A stretch of 64,000 nucleotides of DNA from Ruminococcus sp. (GCF_017549005.1 NZ_JAFYYT010000054.1:24871-88870); one strand, 5' to 3'. Shown: positions 7,011-17,334, numbered from the stretch's first letter. Notes: generated by a model from the letters alone, not told the origin. Numbers and translations are program-made.

Positions 7011-8276
7011 TCAGATAGCTGCGAAAGCCTGCTTGAGGTCGTCGAGGATATCGTCGATATTTTCAAGGCCAACGGAAAGTCTGATAAGACCGCCGTTTAT
7101 GCCGCAGGCAACGAGCTGCTCGTCTGTGAGCTGACGGTGAGTTGCACTTGCAGGGTGGAGCACACAGGTGCGGATATCTGCAACGTGTACTTCATTGGAA
7201 GCAAGCTTGAGTGAATCCATGAACTTGATAGCGGTATTTCTGCCGCCCTTGATGATGAACGAGATAACGCCGCTTGTACCGCCGGGGAGGTACTTCTTTG
7301 CGAGCTCGTGGTACTTGTTTCCGGCAAGACCGGGGTAATTTACAGACTCTACCTTATCGTTTGCCTCGAGGAACTCAGCAACGGTCTTAGCGTTCTCGCA
7401 GTGCTGCTTCATACGGATAGGAAGTGTCTCAAGGCCGAGATTGAGGTAGAATGCGGACTGAGCTGAAGGATAGCAGCCGAAGTCTCTCATGAGCTGCATT
7501 CTTGCCTTGATGATGTAAGCAGCCTTGCCGTAAGCCTTTGTGTAGACAGTGCCGTGGTAGCTTTCATCGGGCTCTGTGAACTCGGGGAACTTGCCGTTTG
7601 TCCAGTCGAAATTGCCCGAATCAACGATAACACCGCCGCCCTGAACAGCATGACCGTCCATGTACTTTGTGGTGGAGTGGATAACTATATCGGCTCCGTA
7701 CTCGAAAGGTCTGCAAAGGATAGGGGTAGGGAATGTATTGTCGATGATGAGCGGAACGCCGTTCTTGTGAGCGATATTTGCGAACTTTTCTATATCGAAT
7801 ACAGAAAGTGCTGGATTTGCGAGAGTTTCGCCGAAAACAGCCTTGGTGTTCGGCTTGAAAGCAGCCTGTATCTCTTCCTCCGGGGCGTCGGCGTCAACGA
7901 AAATGCACTCGATGCCAAGCTTCTTGAGGGTGAAAGCGAAGAGATTAACGGTACCGCCGTAGATAGTGGCTGCCGATATGAAGCTGTCGCCTGCCTTGAG
8001 GATATTGAGCAGTGAAAGAAGCGAAGCTGCCTGACCGCTGGAGGTACACATAGCTCCGACGCCGCCCTCGAGGGCATTGATCTTTTCCTCAACTGCCATA
8101 ACGGTGGGGTTCTCAAAGCGTGAGTAGATAAGGCTCTTTGTAGGATCATCGAATACAGCGGCAACGTCGTCTGTTGAGTCGTATACGTAGGTAGTGCTCT
8201 GAACAATAGGCACTACTCTCGGCTCTGTATTCTTTGGGGTGTAGCCTGCGTGCAGGCATTTTGTTTCGATTTTCAT
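7011..8276 (-). CDS. metY: O-acetylhomoserine sulfhydrylase (MetY type)
   Basis: 421 residues, the normal length for O-acetylhomoserine aminocarboxypropyltransferase, a PLP enzyme that makes homocysteine from O-acetylhomoserine and sulfide. Features are TKCLHAGY at the N terminus, SSGQAA and YGGT for phosphate and ring contacts, LIIDNTF, and the Schiff-base lysine K204 in HSTTKYMDGH. GGAGG lies about 10 nt before the ATG. It is the middle gene of HD-metY-flavodoxin, with gaps of 30 and 14 nt. No S-box or T-box was seen in front of it. Confidence 0.93.
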   Translation of the reverse strand: MKIETKCLHAGYTPKNTEPRVVPIVQSTTYVYDSTDDVAAVFDDPTKSLIYSRFENPTVMAVEEKINALEGGVGAMCTSSGQAASLLSLLNILKAGDSFISAATIYGGTVNLFAFTLKKLGIECIFVDADAPEEEIQAAFKPNTKAVFGETLANPALSVFDIEKFANIAHKNGVPLIIDNTFPTPILCRPFEYGADIVIHSTTKYMDGHAVQGGGVIVDSGNFDWTNGKFPEFTEPDESYHGTVYTKAYGKAAYIIKARMQLMRDFGCYPSAQSAFYLNLGLETLPIRMKQHCENAKTVAEFLEANDKVESVNYPGLAGNKYHELAKKYLPGGTSGVISFIIKGGRNTAIKFMDSLKLASNEVHVADIRTCVLHPASATHRQLTDEQLVACGINGGLIRLSVGLENIDDILDDLKQAFAAI

Positions 8277-8306
8277 TATAGTGTGACCTCCGTCGTAAAA
8301 TATATG

Positions 8307-8813
8307 TTACTGCGGTCTCCTGCGGACTATCTTCTGCACCCTGGGGACGCAGAATTCCAGGACAGCGCAATACTTGTCGATTATCGTGATTATGTATGTC
8401 TCCTTGTAGCTTGGCTTTGGCCTTGTCATGGGCCACATATGCTTTTCTATCATATCCCGTTCGAGTCTGGTGACAGACGTTATCTTCGCGGCGTTGGCGC
8501 AGGCTTCCAGCGAGTGCTTTCTGCTGTGTGAAGCCTGACCCTTCGACTTTGTGGAGTTGTACTCCTTGCGGTCGTAATAGAAAAGGTCGTGCATAAGCCC
8601 TGCTCTTGCGGCTGAACGCGCATTGAGGCTGAGCTTCCTGCAAACTACATAGCTGTAGTATGAAACGTTAATGCAGTGCTGGAAACGGGTAGTGGAGACA
8701 TGATGGGTAATGGATTTCAGCTCCTGTATCTGTTTGCTTTCTATTATATCGCTGACGCAGTCATAGTAGCTGTTATCCGTCAGTTCTTTTGCTGAGCAAA
8801 TGGCTTTGAGCAT
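8307..8813 (-). CDS. HD-domain protein
   Basis: 168 residues with an HD phosphohydrolase core: H46 in TRFQHCINVSYYSY, then GLMHDLFYYDR with H75 and D76, and a later HSRKHSLEAC and IEKHMWPM, as in metal-dependent HD enzymes. The natural substrate is unknown; small HD proteins of this size hydrolyse nucleotides or phosphorylated metabolites. GGAGG is 9 nt before the ATG and a good promoter is at 8874-8902. It heads the operon with metY. Confidence 0.85.
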   Translation of the reverse strand: MLKAICSAKELTDNSYYDCVSDIIESKQIQELKSITHHVSTTRFQHCINVSYYSYVVCRKLSLNARSAARAGLMHDLFYYDRKEYNSTKSKGQASHSRKHSLEACANAAKITSVTRLERDMIEKHMWPMTRPKPSYKETYIITIIDKYCAVLEFCVPRVQKIVRRRPQ

Positions 8814-8873
8814 AGAGCAAAGCCTCCTTTATATAATGATTCCCTCTCATTATACAGTCATGCCGTTATTGAT

Positions 8874-8902
8874 ATTATACAATATCTCAGAGCAAAAATC
8901 AA
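8874..8902 (-). promoter_or_regulatory. Promoter of the HD-metY-flavodoxin operon
   Basis: TTGATT (8897-8902) and TATAAT (8874-8879) with a 17-nt spacer on the minus strand. In the 360-bp gap up to gdhA I see only the two divergent promoters. Confidence 0.7.
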
Positions 8903-9097
8903 TACAGATAACAAAAAAACTCATTATATTCATATGCAGCGCCGCAGAGAGCGCATCGAGCCTCAGACCTGAACTTCACACCAAGATGGGAAAGGCGGTT
9001 GTTGAAAGAAATATAGTCAGTATGCACAAACTTCGTCAAAAATTTTGTGCGTTGGGGATTAAAACGAAGAAATTTGCAAATTTACAGCAATAAAGTA

Positions 9098-9126
9098 TTG
9101 CAAAATGGAAACAGTAGTGTTATAAT
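9098..9126 (+). promoter_or_regulatory. Promoter of gdhA
   Basis: TTGCAA (9098-9103) and TATAAT (9121-9126), 17-nt spacer, about 48 nt before the start codon. Confidence 0.75.
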
Positions 9127-9135
9127 CAATAATGA

Positions 9136-10542
<1,407 letters not shown>

Positions 10543-10593
10543 TAAAAAAACTGATAGTGACTCATCAGTAAGAGCAGTAAAGTAAACTAACAG

Positions 10594-10627
10594 GTCTCCC
10601 GTTGTGCTAACCGACGGGAGACTTTTT
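10594..10627 (+). terminator. Terminator of gdhA
   Basis: GTCTCCCGT pairs with ACGGGAGAC, followed by TTTTT. Confidence 0.92.
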
Positions 10628-10691
10628 ATATTTAATAATGCACAATTAAGTAAGCCCTGAATTGGTGAAAACATAGAAACTCAACCATTTA

Positions 10692-10707
10692 AACAATAAT
10701 TATTGTT
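10692..10707. promoter_or_regulatory. Perfect 16-bp palindrome near a promoter
   Basis: AACAATAATTATTGTT is its own reverse complement and ends 7 nt before the -35 hexamer of the next gene. It may be a regulator site, but AT-rich palindromes also arise by chance. Confidence 0.35.
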
Positions 10708-10714
10708 GTTAATG

Positions 10715-10742
10715 TTGAAATATGTGCAAAATGTGATATAAT
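10715..10742 (+). promoter_or_regulatory. Promoter of the cytidylate-kinase-like gene
   Basis: TTGAAA (10715-10720) and TATAAT (10737-10742) with a 16-nt spacer. Confidence 0.65.
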
Positions 10743-10804
10743 ATGAAATGTAGTTATTTTATCATATTATGTAATAAGAATTATACCATGGGGGAGATAA
10801 TAAA

Positions 10805-11428
10805 ATGAAAAAAACTATAATCACTATTGAAAGACAATACGGAAGCGGCGGCAGCAATATCGGCAGACTCACCGCTGAAAAGCTCGGTATCAAATGCTAT
10901 AACAGACAGATACTTGAAATGACGGCTGAAAGGTGCGGGATCGCTCCCGAATATCTTGAGAATGCAGAGGAAAATGTTCCCACAAGCTTCCTGTATTCAC
11001 TGCTTTTGTCGGCAAATCCAGCAAGGACTATGGAAGAAAATCTTCCTCTGTCCGACAAGGTCTTTCTTATGGAGAGCCGCATAATCAATGAAATTGCCGA
11101 CAGGGAGAAGAAGTTCGTCATAGTCGGCAGGTGCGGAAGCTATATCCTCGAGGACAAGGGCTGCTTCAATGTGTATATCTATGCAGACCCCGAGGTCCGC
11201 GTAAAAAGGGCGATAGAGGAATACGGCGTAAGTGAGGGCAAGGCGGAGTCCATAATGAAAAAGGCGGATAAGCGCCGCGAGACCTTTTATAACGTCAATA
11301 CAGGCAGACTATGGCAGGACAAGGATCAGTATGCCCTGTGCCTGAACAGCGGAGTTCTCGGCGATGAACTCTGTGCGGAAATGATAGTCAAGGCATATCA
11401 GGAATATAATGAACGCTTTGCTGATTGA
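10805..11428 (+). CDS. Cytidylate-kinase-like family protein
   Basis: 207 residues. The N terminus ITIERQYGSGGSNIG carries the P-loop of the cytidylate-kinase-like (Cytidylate_kin2) family. Later motifs are VIVGRCGSYIL and a lid region KKADKRRETFYN. It probably phosphorylates a nucleotide or related small molecule in the cytoplasm. True CMP kinase (cmk) is usually a different, more conserved protein, so the substrate is uncertain. GGGGGAG precedes the ATG. A hairpin at 11484-11524 probably ends its transcript while feeding the next gene. Confidence 0.82.
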   Translation: MKKTIITIERQYGSGGSNIGRLTAEKLGIKCYNRQILEMTAERCGIAPEYLENAEENVPTSFLYSLLLSANPARTMEENLPLSDKVFLMESRIINEIADREKKFVIVGRCGSYILEDKGCFNVYIYADPEVRVKRAIEEYGVSEGKAESIMKKADKRRETFYNVNTGRLWQDKDQYALCLNSGVLGDELCAEMIVKAYQEYNERFAD

Positions 11429-11483
11429 TATAAAGAATAAGTTTCTATATAGGCAACAAAGTAACGCGCGGCTTTGAATATAT

Positions 11484-11524
11484 CAGCTCCTTTGCGGCAG
11501 AATAACCGTAAAGGAGCTGTTTTT
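11484..11524 (+). terminator. Terminator-like hairpin that contains the next gene's ribosome-binding site
   Basis: A 14-bp stem (11484-11497 with 11506-11519, one G-U pair, 8-nt loop) is followed at once by TTTTT and then the ATG at 11525. The 3' arm contains AAAGGAG, the only Shine-Dalgarno sequence for the DUF421 gene, so folding would both stop transcription and hide the ribosome site. Confidence 0.65.
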
Positions 11525-12250
11525 ATGTGTGTAGTACTGATACGATCGGTCATGCTGTATCTGCTTGTCATATTCGCGGTAAGGCTCATGGGAAAGCGCC
11601 AGCTCGGGGAGCTTCAGCCCTCGGAACTCGTCATAACCATACTTGTCTCGAACATCGCGACTCTTCCCATAGAAGACGTGAATATTCCCGTAATCGTAGG
11701 AGTCACGCCTATTCTGTCACTGGTCTGCTTTGAAGTCATTACCTCATGGATAAACCTTCGATTTCCCAGGCTGAGAAAGCTCATATCGGGAAGTCCTAAA
11801 ATAGTCATACGGAACGGGCGGATAGAGAGGGATATACTTCGGGAGCTTCGTTTTTCGGTGGACGACCTTCTTATGGCTCTGAGAAGCAAGGACATTTTCG
11901 ACCCCGACGAGGTGCAGTTCGCAATAGTCGAGACCACAGGCAGTGTTTCAGTGATGAAGAAGCAGTCCGCGGAAACTCCCACGCGGCGTGATATGGGTAT
12001 CTCCGCAGAAGAGACCGACCCGCCCGTGCTGATAATATCCGACGGAATATATGTGGAAAAGGCTATGGAGTCGCTGAAACTGAGCAGAAGCGCTGTAGAA
12101 AAGCTGCTTTCCGCCAATAATATGAGAGTAAACGACGTTTTCATCATGACTGCCGACAGCTCCGGGAGCTGTTTCATAGCTGATAAAAAGGGGAATACGC
12201 CCCGAAAAGTAAGGCTCGGAGGTGAAAAGAACGACAAGAGTAAGGCTTAG
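11525..12250 (+). CDS. YetF-family (DUF421) membrane protein
   Basis: 241 residues from the ATG at 11525, the only start with a Shine-Dalgarno (AAAGGAG). The N-terminal third has about three membrane helices and the conserved family block RLMGKRQLGELQPSE, followed by VSNIATLPI. The rest is a cytoplasmic alpha/beta domain with PKIVIRNGRI and LRSKDIFDPDEVQFAIVE. YetF/YkjA/YdfS-type proteins are linked to spores or envelopes in Bacillus, but the biochemical role is unknown. It is followed by a DUF4363 gene that overlaps by 29 nt, a common clostridial pairing. Confidence 0.88.
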   Translation: MCVVLIRSVMLYLLVIFAVRLMGKRQLGELQPSELVITILVSNIATLPIEDVNIPVIVGVTPILSLVCFEVITSWINLRFPRLRKLISGSPKIVIRNGRIERDILRELRFSVDDLLMALRSKDIFDPDEVQFAIVETTGSVSVMKKQSAETPTRRDMGISAEETDPPVLIISDGIYVEKAMESLKLSRSAVEKLLSANNMRVNDVFIMTADSSGSCFIADKKGNTPRKVRLGGEKNDKSKA

Positions 12251-12608
12251 CGCGGCAATTCTGCTGATACTGATAGCATTCAGTGTTTTTACGAGCGTTT
12301 GGGTGAACCGCCGCTGCGATGAAATGCTCGGGGAAATAAACAAGCTCAGTATCATGTCAGAAAACGGAGAAAGTGAAGCGCTCACAGGGAGCGCACAGGA
12401 GCTCGGAGAAAAGTGGGAAAGCTTCCGGCATTGGGCGTCTGTTCTGCTGAAGTACGACAAGCTTGTAGAAGCAGACAGGATAAGCGCAAGGATAATACAG
12501 CTTGCGGAAAGTGATGGCGAGGAGCTGAAAGCGGAGCTTTCTGAGCTGCGGGAGCTCCTTGAAATGCTAAAAAGCGGCGAAACGCCGCTTTGGAATAGCG
12601 TTTTTTGA
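12222..12608 (+). CDS. DUF4363 family protein
   Basis: 128 residues: one N-terminal membrane helix (about 9-27), then an extracytoplasmic helical region resembling DUF4363, a family usually found beside DUF421 genes. The GTG start lies inside the DUF421 frame and translation is probably coupled; the Shine-Dalgarno is weak and close. The last codons encode an AAAGCGGCG/CGCCGCTTT hairpin followed ten bases later by TTTTTT, which may serve as terminator. Confidence 0.78.
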   Translation: MKRTTRVRLSAAILLILIAFSVFTSVWVNRRCDEMLGEINKLSIMSENGESEALTGSAQELGEKWESFRHWASVLLKYDKLVEADRISARIIQLAESDGEELKAELSELRELLEMLKSGETPLWNSVF

Positions 12609-12637
12609 AAAAGTGAACAGTTATTAGTGCATTGAAA

Positions 12638-12658
12638 AGGGACGCCTTTGGCGTCCCT
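12638..12658 (-). terminator. Terminator beyond prfB and its adjacent remnant
   Basis: AGGGACGCC and GGCGTCCCT form a 9-bp stem with a 3-nt loop; on the minus strand it ends in TTTT. Confidence 0.6.
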
Positions 12659-12661
12659 GAA

Positions 12662-12892
12662 TTATTTCCGGAATTTTGTGCATGATACAGTCTGTTTTGC
12701 AGTATCAACGCTGAATGATATGTCGAAATCTTCGCAGTTCCAGCAATTTGTCTGATAGATACAGAAAGAGAACCCGACATCATCATATTTTACGTTGTAT
12801 ATATATTTGCCGTATTCACCGGCGCGGTTCTTTATTTTACTGCCGTTTACAAGGACCTTTTCGGCTTTTCCGCTTTTTGATATGCGAGCCGG
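12662..12892 (-). pseudogene. 5'-truncated gene remnant, 76 codons and stop
   Basis: On the minus strand a frame with protein-like composition (AEKVLVNGSKIKNRAGEYGK ... TNCWNCEDFDIS ... SCTKFRK) runs to a TAA at 12662. It has no ATG, GTG or TTG, and begins directly after an in-frame TGA. It looks like the C-terminal end of a secreted beta-rich protein whose 5' part has been lost. It lies between prfB and the shared terminator. Confidence 0.5.
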
Positions 12893-12910
12893 TCAATTAC
12901 TCATTACGAT

Positions 12911-14029
12911 TTACTTTTCCAGTGTTCCGTGAGAGAGTGACTTCAGATAAGCATTGATGAATCCGTCGAGGTCGCCGTCCATAACAGCCTGGATATTGCC
13001 GTTTTCAAAGCCGGTACGGGTGTCCTTTACAAGAGTATATGGCATGAATACGTATGAGCGTATCTGCGAGCCCCAGGCAATCTGGTTCTGAACGCCCTTG
13101 ATATCCTCGATCTTTTCGAGGTGCTCTCTTTCCTTGATCTCAACGAGCTTTGAACGGAGCATCTTCATGGCGTAGTCCTTGTTCTGATACTGGCTTCGCT
13201 GAGTCTGACAGGAAACAACGATACCTGTAGGCTTATGGATAAGACGTACAGCAGAGCTGGTCTTGTTGACTTTCTGCCCGCCTGCGCCGCTTGAACGGTA
13301 AACTTCCATTTCGATATCCTCGGGACGGATATCAACTTCGATAGAGTCATCGAGCTCGGGCATTACTTCAAGTGCTGCAAAAGAGGTGTGTCTGCGGCCC
13401 TGAGCGTCGAACGGAGAGACACGTACAAGTCTGTGAACGCCTGACTCGGATTTCATATAGCCGTAAGCATTCTCGCCCTCGATAAGTATAGAAGCGGACT
13501 TCATACCTGCTTCATCGCCGTCAAGATAGTCAAGAAGCTCGACCTTGAAATCGTGACGCTCAGCCCAGCGGTTGTACATACGGTAGAGCATTTCTGCCCA
13601 GTCCTGAGCCTCTGTTCCGCCAGCGCCGGCGTGGAAGGTGAGGATAGCGTTTGCATTGTCATACTCGCCTGTAAGCAGAGTTGACAGCTTTTCGTCCTCC
13701 AGCTTTGTTTTGAAAGCTTCGGACTCGCGCTTTATCTCTTCAACGTCGCTCTCGTCGTCAGCCTCGATAGAAAGCTCGATAAGAGCGATTATATCTTCAA
13801 GGTTATCGTTGAGCTTGTTGAAATTCTCGATCTTTCTTTCCAGTGATTTCTGCTCCTTGAGCACTTTCTGGGAGTTTTCGAGGTCGTCCCAGAAACCGTC
13901 CCTGCCTGTTTCTTCGGCAAGCTCGGCAACGCGCTTCTTTGCAGCTTCTATATTCAGAACGTCGGCAAGCTCCGACATTTCCTTTCGGTAGCCTGTCATT
14001 TCTACTCTGAGTTCGTCGAGTATTATCAT
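12911..14029 (-). CDS. prfB: Peptide chain release factor 2
   Basis: 372 residues from the ATG at 14029, preceded by AAAGGA; the frame extends 10 codons further without a ribosome site. Domain 2 carries the SPF tripeptide (VSPFDAQGRRHTS) that reads UGA/UAA stops, and domain 3 has the peptidyl-transferase motif SSGAGGQKVNK. The coiled N-terminal domain is complete. Unlike many prfB genes there is no in-frame UGA needing a programmed +1 frameshift, so autoregulation by that route is absent. Confidence 0.96.
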   Translation of the reverse strand: MIILDELRVEMTGYRKEMSELADVLNIEAAKKRVAELAEETGRDGFWDDLENSQKVLKEQKSLERKIENFNKLNDNLEDIIALIELSIEADDESDVEEIKRESEAFKTKLEDEKLSTLLTGEYDNANAILTFHAGAGGTEAQDWAEMLYRMYNRWAERHDFKVELLDYLDGDEAGMKSASILIEGENAYGYMKSESGVHRLVRVSPFDAQGRRHTSFAALEVMPELDDSIEVDIRPEDIEMEVYRSSGAGGQKVNKTSSAVRLIHKPTGIVVSCQTQRSQYQNKDYAMKMLRSKLVEIKEREHLEKIEDIKGVQNQIAWGSQIRSYVFMPYTLVKDTRTGFENGNIQAVMDGDLDGFINAYLKSLSHGTLEK

Positions 14030-14142
14030 AGTTTCAAATCCTTTCAAACATAGATACATATATTATATCACAGTTTCGGACGGACTGCAAGGGGAAAAAG
14101 AGAATTTTTCGCGTTGTGTGAAAATTTCTCAGCCCTTAGCCG

Positions 14143-14165
14143 TGTAGGGAACACCGTCCCCTACA
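14143..14165. repeat. Short dispersed inverted repeat
   Basis: TGTAGGG and CCCTACA flank nine bases, preceded by AGCCG and followed by repeats of TTAGTTC. The same AGCCGTGTAGGG string appears in reverse at 26514-26527. Confidence 0.4.
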
Positions 14166-14202
14166 ATCTTAGTTCTTAGTTCTTAGCTCTGATAATTCCG
14201 TC

Positions 14203-14231
14203 TTGACAAATGAAAAATTATCATGTATAAT
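14203..14231 (+). promoter_or_regulatory. Promoter of the valS T-box transcript
   Basis: Perfect TTGACA (14203-14208) and TATAAT (14226-14231) with a 17-nt spacer. Confidence 0.85.
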
Positions 14232-14237
14232 TATAAG

Positions 14238-14500
14238 GTATTCAAAGGCAATGATGAAGAGGAGTACGTGAGATACCCGATTTTCAGAGAGCTGCCGTAT
14301 GGTGAAAGGCAGTATGAGGGACTTGCGGAAGTAGCTTCGGAGCTTCGCGTGCCAACAGCAGATGCTCAGTAGTATGCGGCGTGATCCTCACGTTACAGGG
14401 GAAGGAGCTCACAGGCTCCGCAGAGTGCGGGGTAATACCCGAATTCAGGTGGTAACACGGACTTAGTTCGCCCTGAACCTTTAACGGTTCGGGGCTTTTT
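14238..14500 (+). promoter_or_regulatory. T-box riboswitch, valine type, upstream of valS
   Basis: Stem I has GATGAAGAGGAGTA at its 5' base and the distal AGAGAG/GGTGAAA motif. The likely specifier is GTA (Val, 14331-14333), preceded by GGAA and followed by a purine. The T-box core GGTGGTAACACGG is at 14448-14460. The terminator pairs 14470-14479 with 14486-14495, then TTTTT. Uncharged tRNA-Val would stabilise the antiterminator and switch valS on. The TGGT bulge fits a tRNA with A at position 73. Confidence 0.92.
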
Positions 14501-14562
14501 ATTTGCTCTGACCGACAAAAACACGGTGACGTCGGCTGACTGTCACGAAAAGGAGAATGAAA

Positions 14563-17184
14563 ATGGCAAAGGAACTTGCAAAGGCTTATAACCCCAAGGA
14601 CTTTGAGGATCGTATCTACGCCGCATGGAACGACAAGGGCTGCTTCCGTGCAGAGGCTGATCCAAAGAAAACGCCCTACACTATAGTTATTCCCCCTCCG
14701 AACATCACAGGACAGCTCCATATGGGACACGCCCTTGATGAAACATTGCAGGATATACTTATCCGCTGGAAGAGAATGAGCGGCTACAGCGCACTGTGGC
14801 TCCCGGGTACGGACCACGCAGCTATAGCTACTGAGGCTAAGATAGTTGAAGCTATGCGCAAGGAAGGCGTTACAAAGGAGGACCTCGGACGTGAGGGCTT
14901 CATGAAGCGCGCATGGGAGTGGAAGAAGCAGTACGGCGGCCGTATCGTTGAACAGCTCAAGAAGCTTGGCTCTTCCTGCGACTGGTCACGCGAGCGCTTC
15001 ACTATGGACGAGGGCTGCTCAAAGGCTGTAAAGGAAGTATTCATCAAGTACTACGAAAAAGGTCTCATCTACAGAGGCGAGCGTATAATCAACTGGTGTC
15101 CCAAGTGCCGCACCTCCCTTTCCGACGCAGAGGTAACATATGAGGATCAGGCAGGTCATTTCTGGCACCTCCGCTATAAGATAAAGGACAGCGACGGCTA
15201 TCTGGAGCTTGCTACGACACGTCCCGAGACTCTTCTCGGCGATACGGCTGTTGCAGTAAATCCGAAGGACGAGCGCTATACAGCTCTTGTAGGAAAGACT
15301 GTTATCCTGCCTATCGTACACCGCGAGATACCTATCGTTGCTGATGATTATGTTGAAATGGACTTCGGTACAGGTGTAGTTAAGATAACTCCTGCTCACG
15401 ACCCCAACGACTTTGAAGTAGGTCTCCGTCATAATCTGCCGGTTATCAACGTAATGAACGACGACGCTACAATAAATGACGATTATCCCGCATACGCAGG
15501 CATGGACCGCTATGAGGCAAGAAAGAAGATAGTTGAGGACCTCGAAAAGGAAGGCGCTCTTGTTAAGATAGAGGAGTACAGCCATAATGTAGGTACCTGC
15601 TACCGCTGCGGAACTACAGTTGAGCCAAAGGTATCGACTCAGTGGTTCGTTAAGATGAAGCCCCTTGCAGAGCCTGCTATCAAGGCTGTAAAGAACGGCG
15701 ATACAAAGTTCGTTCCCGAGCGTTTTGATAAGATATACTTCCACTGGCTTGAAAACATCAAGGACTGGTGTATCTCCCGTCAGATATGGTGGGGACATCA
15801 GATACCTGCATTCTACTGTGACGAGTGCGGCGAAATGGTCGTTACCAAGGAGAGCAGCGCGGTTTGTCCCAAGTGCGGAAAGCCCATGAGACAGGACCCC
15901 GATACCCTTGATACATGGTTCAGCTCGGCACTGTGGCCTTTCTCGACTCTCGGCTGGCCTGAGAATACCGAGGACCTGAAGTATTTCTATCCTACAAATA
16001 CCCTCGTAACAGGCTATGATATCATCTTCTTCTGGGTAATCAGAATGATGTTCAGCGGACTGGAGAACATGGGAAAAGTTCCTTTCGATACAGTTCTTAT
16101 CCACGGACTTGTACGTGACGCCCAGGGACGCAAGATGTCCAAGTCTCTCGGAAACGGTATCGACCCTCTTGAAGTTATCAACGAATACGGTGCTGACGCT
16201 CTCAGATTTATGCTGGCTACAGGAAACTCGCCCGGAAATGATATGCGTTATATCGACGACAAGGTAAAGGCTGCCCGTAACTTTGCGAATAAGCTCTGGA
16301 ACGCTTCACGTTTCATTATGATGAACCTTCCCGAGGACTTTGAGTTCAGGGGACTTCCTGCGGAGCTGGAGCTCGAGGACAAGTGGCTCGTGAACAAGTT
16401 CAATCAGCTTGCAAAGGAAGTAGGCGAGAACCTCGAAAGATATGAGCTTGGCGTTGCTTCACAGAAGATATACGACTTTATCTGGGATGTATTCTGCGAC
16501 TGGTACATCGAGCTCACAAAGCCGAGAATACAGGCAGGCGGCGAGACAATGGCAAAGGCTCAGGCAGTTCTGGTATGGGCTATGCAGGGTATGCTGAAGC
16601 TCCTTCACCCATTCATGCCGTTCATTACCGAGGAGATATGGCAGGTACTCACAAACGAGAAGTCAATGATAATCCTGGAGACTTACCCCACATATGACGC
16701 TTCTATCGACTTCAACGCCGAGGAGAAGGCATTCGAGAAGATAATCTCAGCTATCAAGGCTGTAAGAAATACACGTACAGAAATGAACGTACCTCCGTCG
16801 GTAAAGGCCAAGCTCTTCATCGAGACTGCCGACAAGGAGCTTTTCAACTCCTGCGCTGTATTCTTCGAGAAGCTTGCTTCCGCTTCAGCAGTCGAGACAG
16901 GGGACAAGTTCGATATACCTGATTCGGCAAACGCTGTTACCGATTCCGCACGTATATTCATTCCTATGGACGAGCTTGTTGACAAGGATAAGGAAATAGC
17001 ACGTCTTGAAAAGGAAAAGGCAAAGGTACAGAAGGATATCGACTTCCTCAGCGGAAAGCTCAATAATCAGGGCTTTATCGCAAAGGCTCCCACACAGCTC
17101 ATAGACGCCGAGAAGGCAAAGCTTGCAAAGGCTGAGGAGAAAATGGCTAAGATAGAGCAGTCTATCGCTGCTTTCAAGAAGTAA
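14563..17184 (+). CDS. valS: Valyl-tRNA synthetase
   Basis: 873 residues. The ATG at 14563 has AAAGGAG 7 nt upstream; another ATG two codons earlier is too close. Class I features: PPPNITGQLHMGHAL (HIGH motif at 53-56), an editing domain (about 190-340), zinc-binding cysteines (CDECGEMV and CPKCGKPM), and KMSKS in GRKMSKSLGNG. The C-terminal coiled coil (about 805-870, alternating Lys/Glu/Ala) is typical of ValRS and binds tRNA. It charges tRNA-Val and is controlled by the T-box in front. Confidence 0.97.
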   Translation: MAKELAKAYNPKDFEDRIYAAWNDKGCFRAEADPKKTPYTIVIPPPNITGQLHMGHALDETLQDILIRWKRMSGYSALWLPGTDHAAIATEAKIVEAMRKEGVTKEDLGREGFMKRAWEWKKQYGGRIVEQLKKLGSSCDWSRERFTMDEGCSKAVKEVFIKYYEKGLIYRGERIINWCPKCRTSLSDAEVTYEDQAGHFWHLRYKIKDSDGYLELATTRPETLLGDTAVAVNPKDERYTALVGKTVILPIVHREIPIVADDYVEMDFGTGVVKITPAHDPNDFEVGLRHNLPVINVMNDDATINDDYPAYAGMDRYEARKKIVEDLEKEGALVKIEEYSHNVGTCYRCGTTVEPKVSTQWFVKMKPLAEPAIKAVKNGDTKFVPERFDKIYFHWLENIKDWCISRQIWWGHQIPAFYCDECGEMVVTKESSAVCPKCGKPMRQDPDTLDTWFSSALWPFSTLGWPENTEDLKYFYPTNTLVTGYDIIFFWVIRMMFSGLENMGKVPFDTVLIHGLVRDAQGRKMSKSLGNGIDPLEVINEYGADALRFMLATGNSPGNDMRYIDDKVKAARNFANKLWNASRFIMMNLPEDFEFRGLPAELELEDKWLVNKFNQLAKEVGENLERYELGVASQKIYDFIWDVFCDWYIELTKPRIQAGGETMAKAQAVLVWAMQGMLKLLHPFMPFITEEIWQVLTNEKSMIILETYPTYDASIDFNAEEKAFEKIISAIKAVRNTRTEMNVPPSVKAKLFIETADKELFNSCAVFFEKLASASAVETGDKFDIPDSANAVTDSARIFIPMDELVDKDKEIARLEKEKAKVQKDIDFLSGKLNNQGFIAKAPTQLIDAEKAKLAKAEEKMAKIEQSIAAFKK

Positions 17185-17255
17185 TATGTTTTATCGTGGA
17201 AAAACTTCTTCATAAAGATGTTGCCGATATATGTATTATTATAAGCGTACTGAAA

Positions 17256-17289
17256 AAACAGCACTCCCGAAAGTTCGGGAGTGCTGTTT
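17256..17289 (+). terminator. Terminator between valS and htrA
   Basis: 15-bp stem (17256-17270 with 17275-17289) with a 4-nt loop, followed by CCGTTTTTTT. Its AAA/TTT ends could also serve the converging htrA gene. Confidence 0.88.
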
Positions 17290-17334
17290 CCGTTTTTTTA
17301 TGTAAAGGAGTATCAATGAAGATTGCATTGGGTG

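Noticed and set aside
8938-9093. Possible gene fragment upstream of gdhA
   Set aside because: Somewhat protein-like, but no start or family match, and it overlaps the gdhA promoter -35 region.
13940-14059. Programmed frameshift at the start of prfB
   Set aside because: The frame is continuous; no in-frame TGA is present near codon 25.
15019-16104. 361-codon minus-strand open frame within valS
   Set aside because: Shadow frame of a highly conserved gene with strong codon bias; no ribosome site or known motif.
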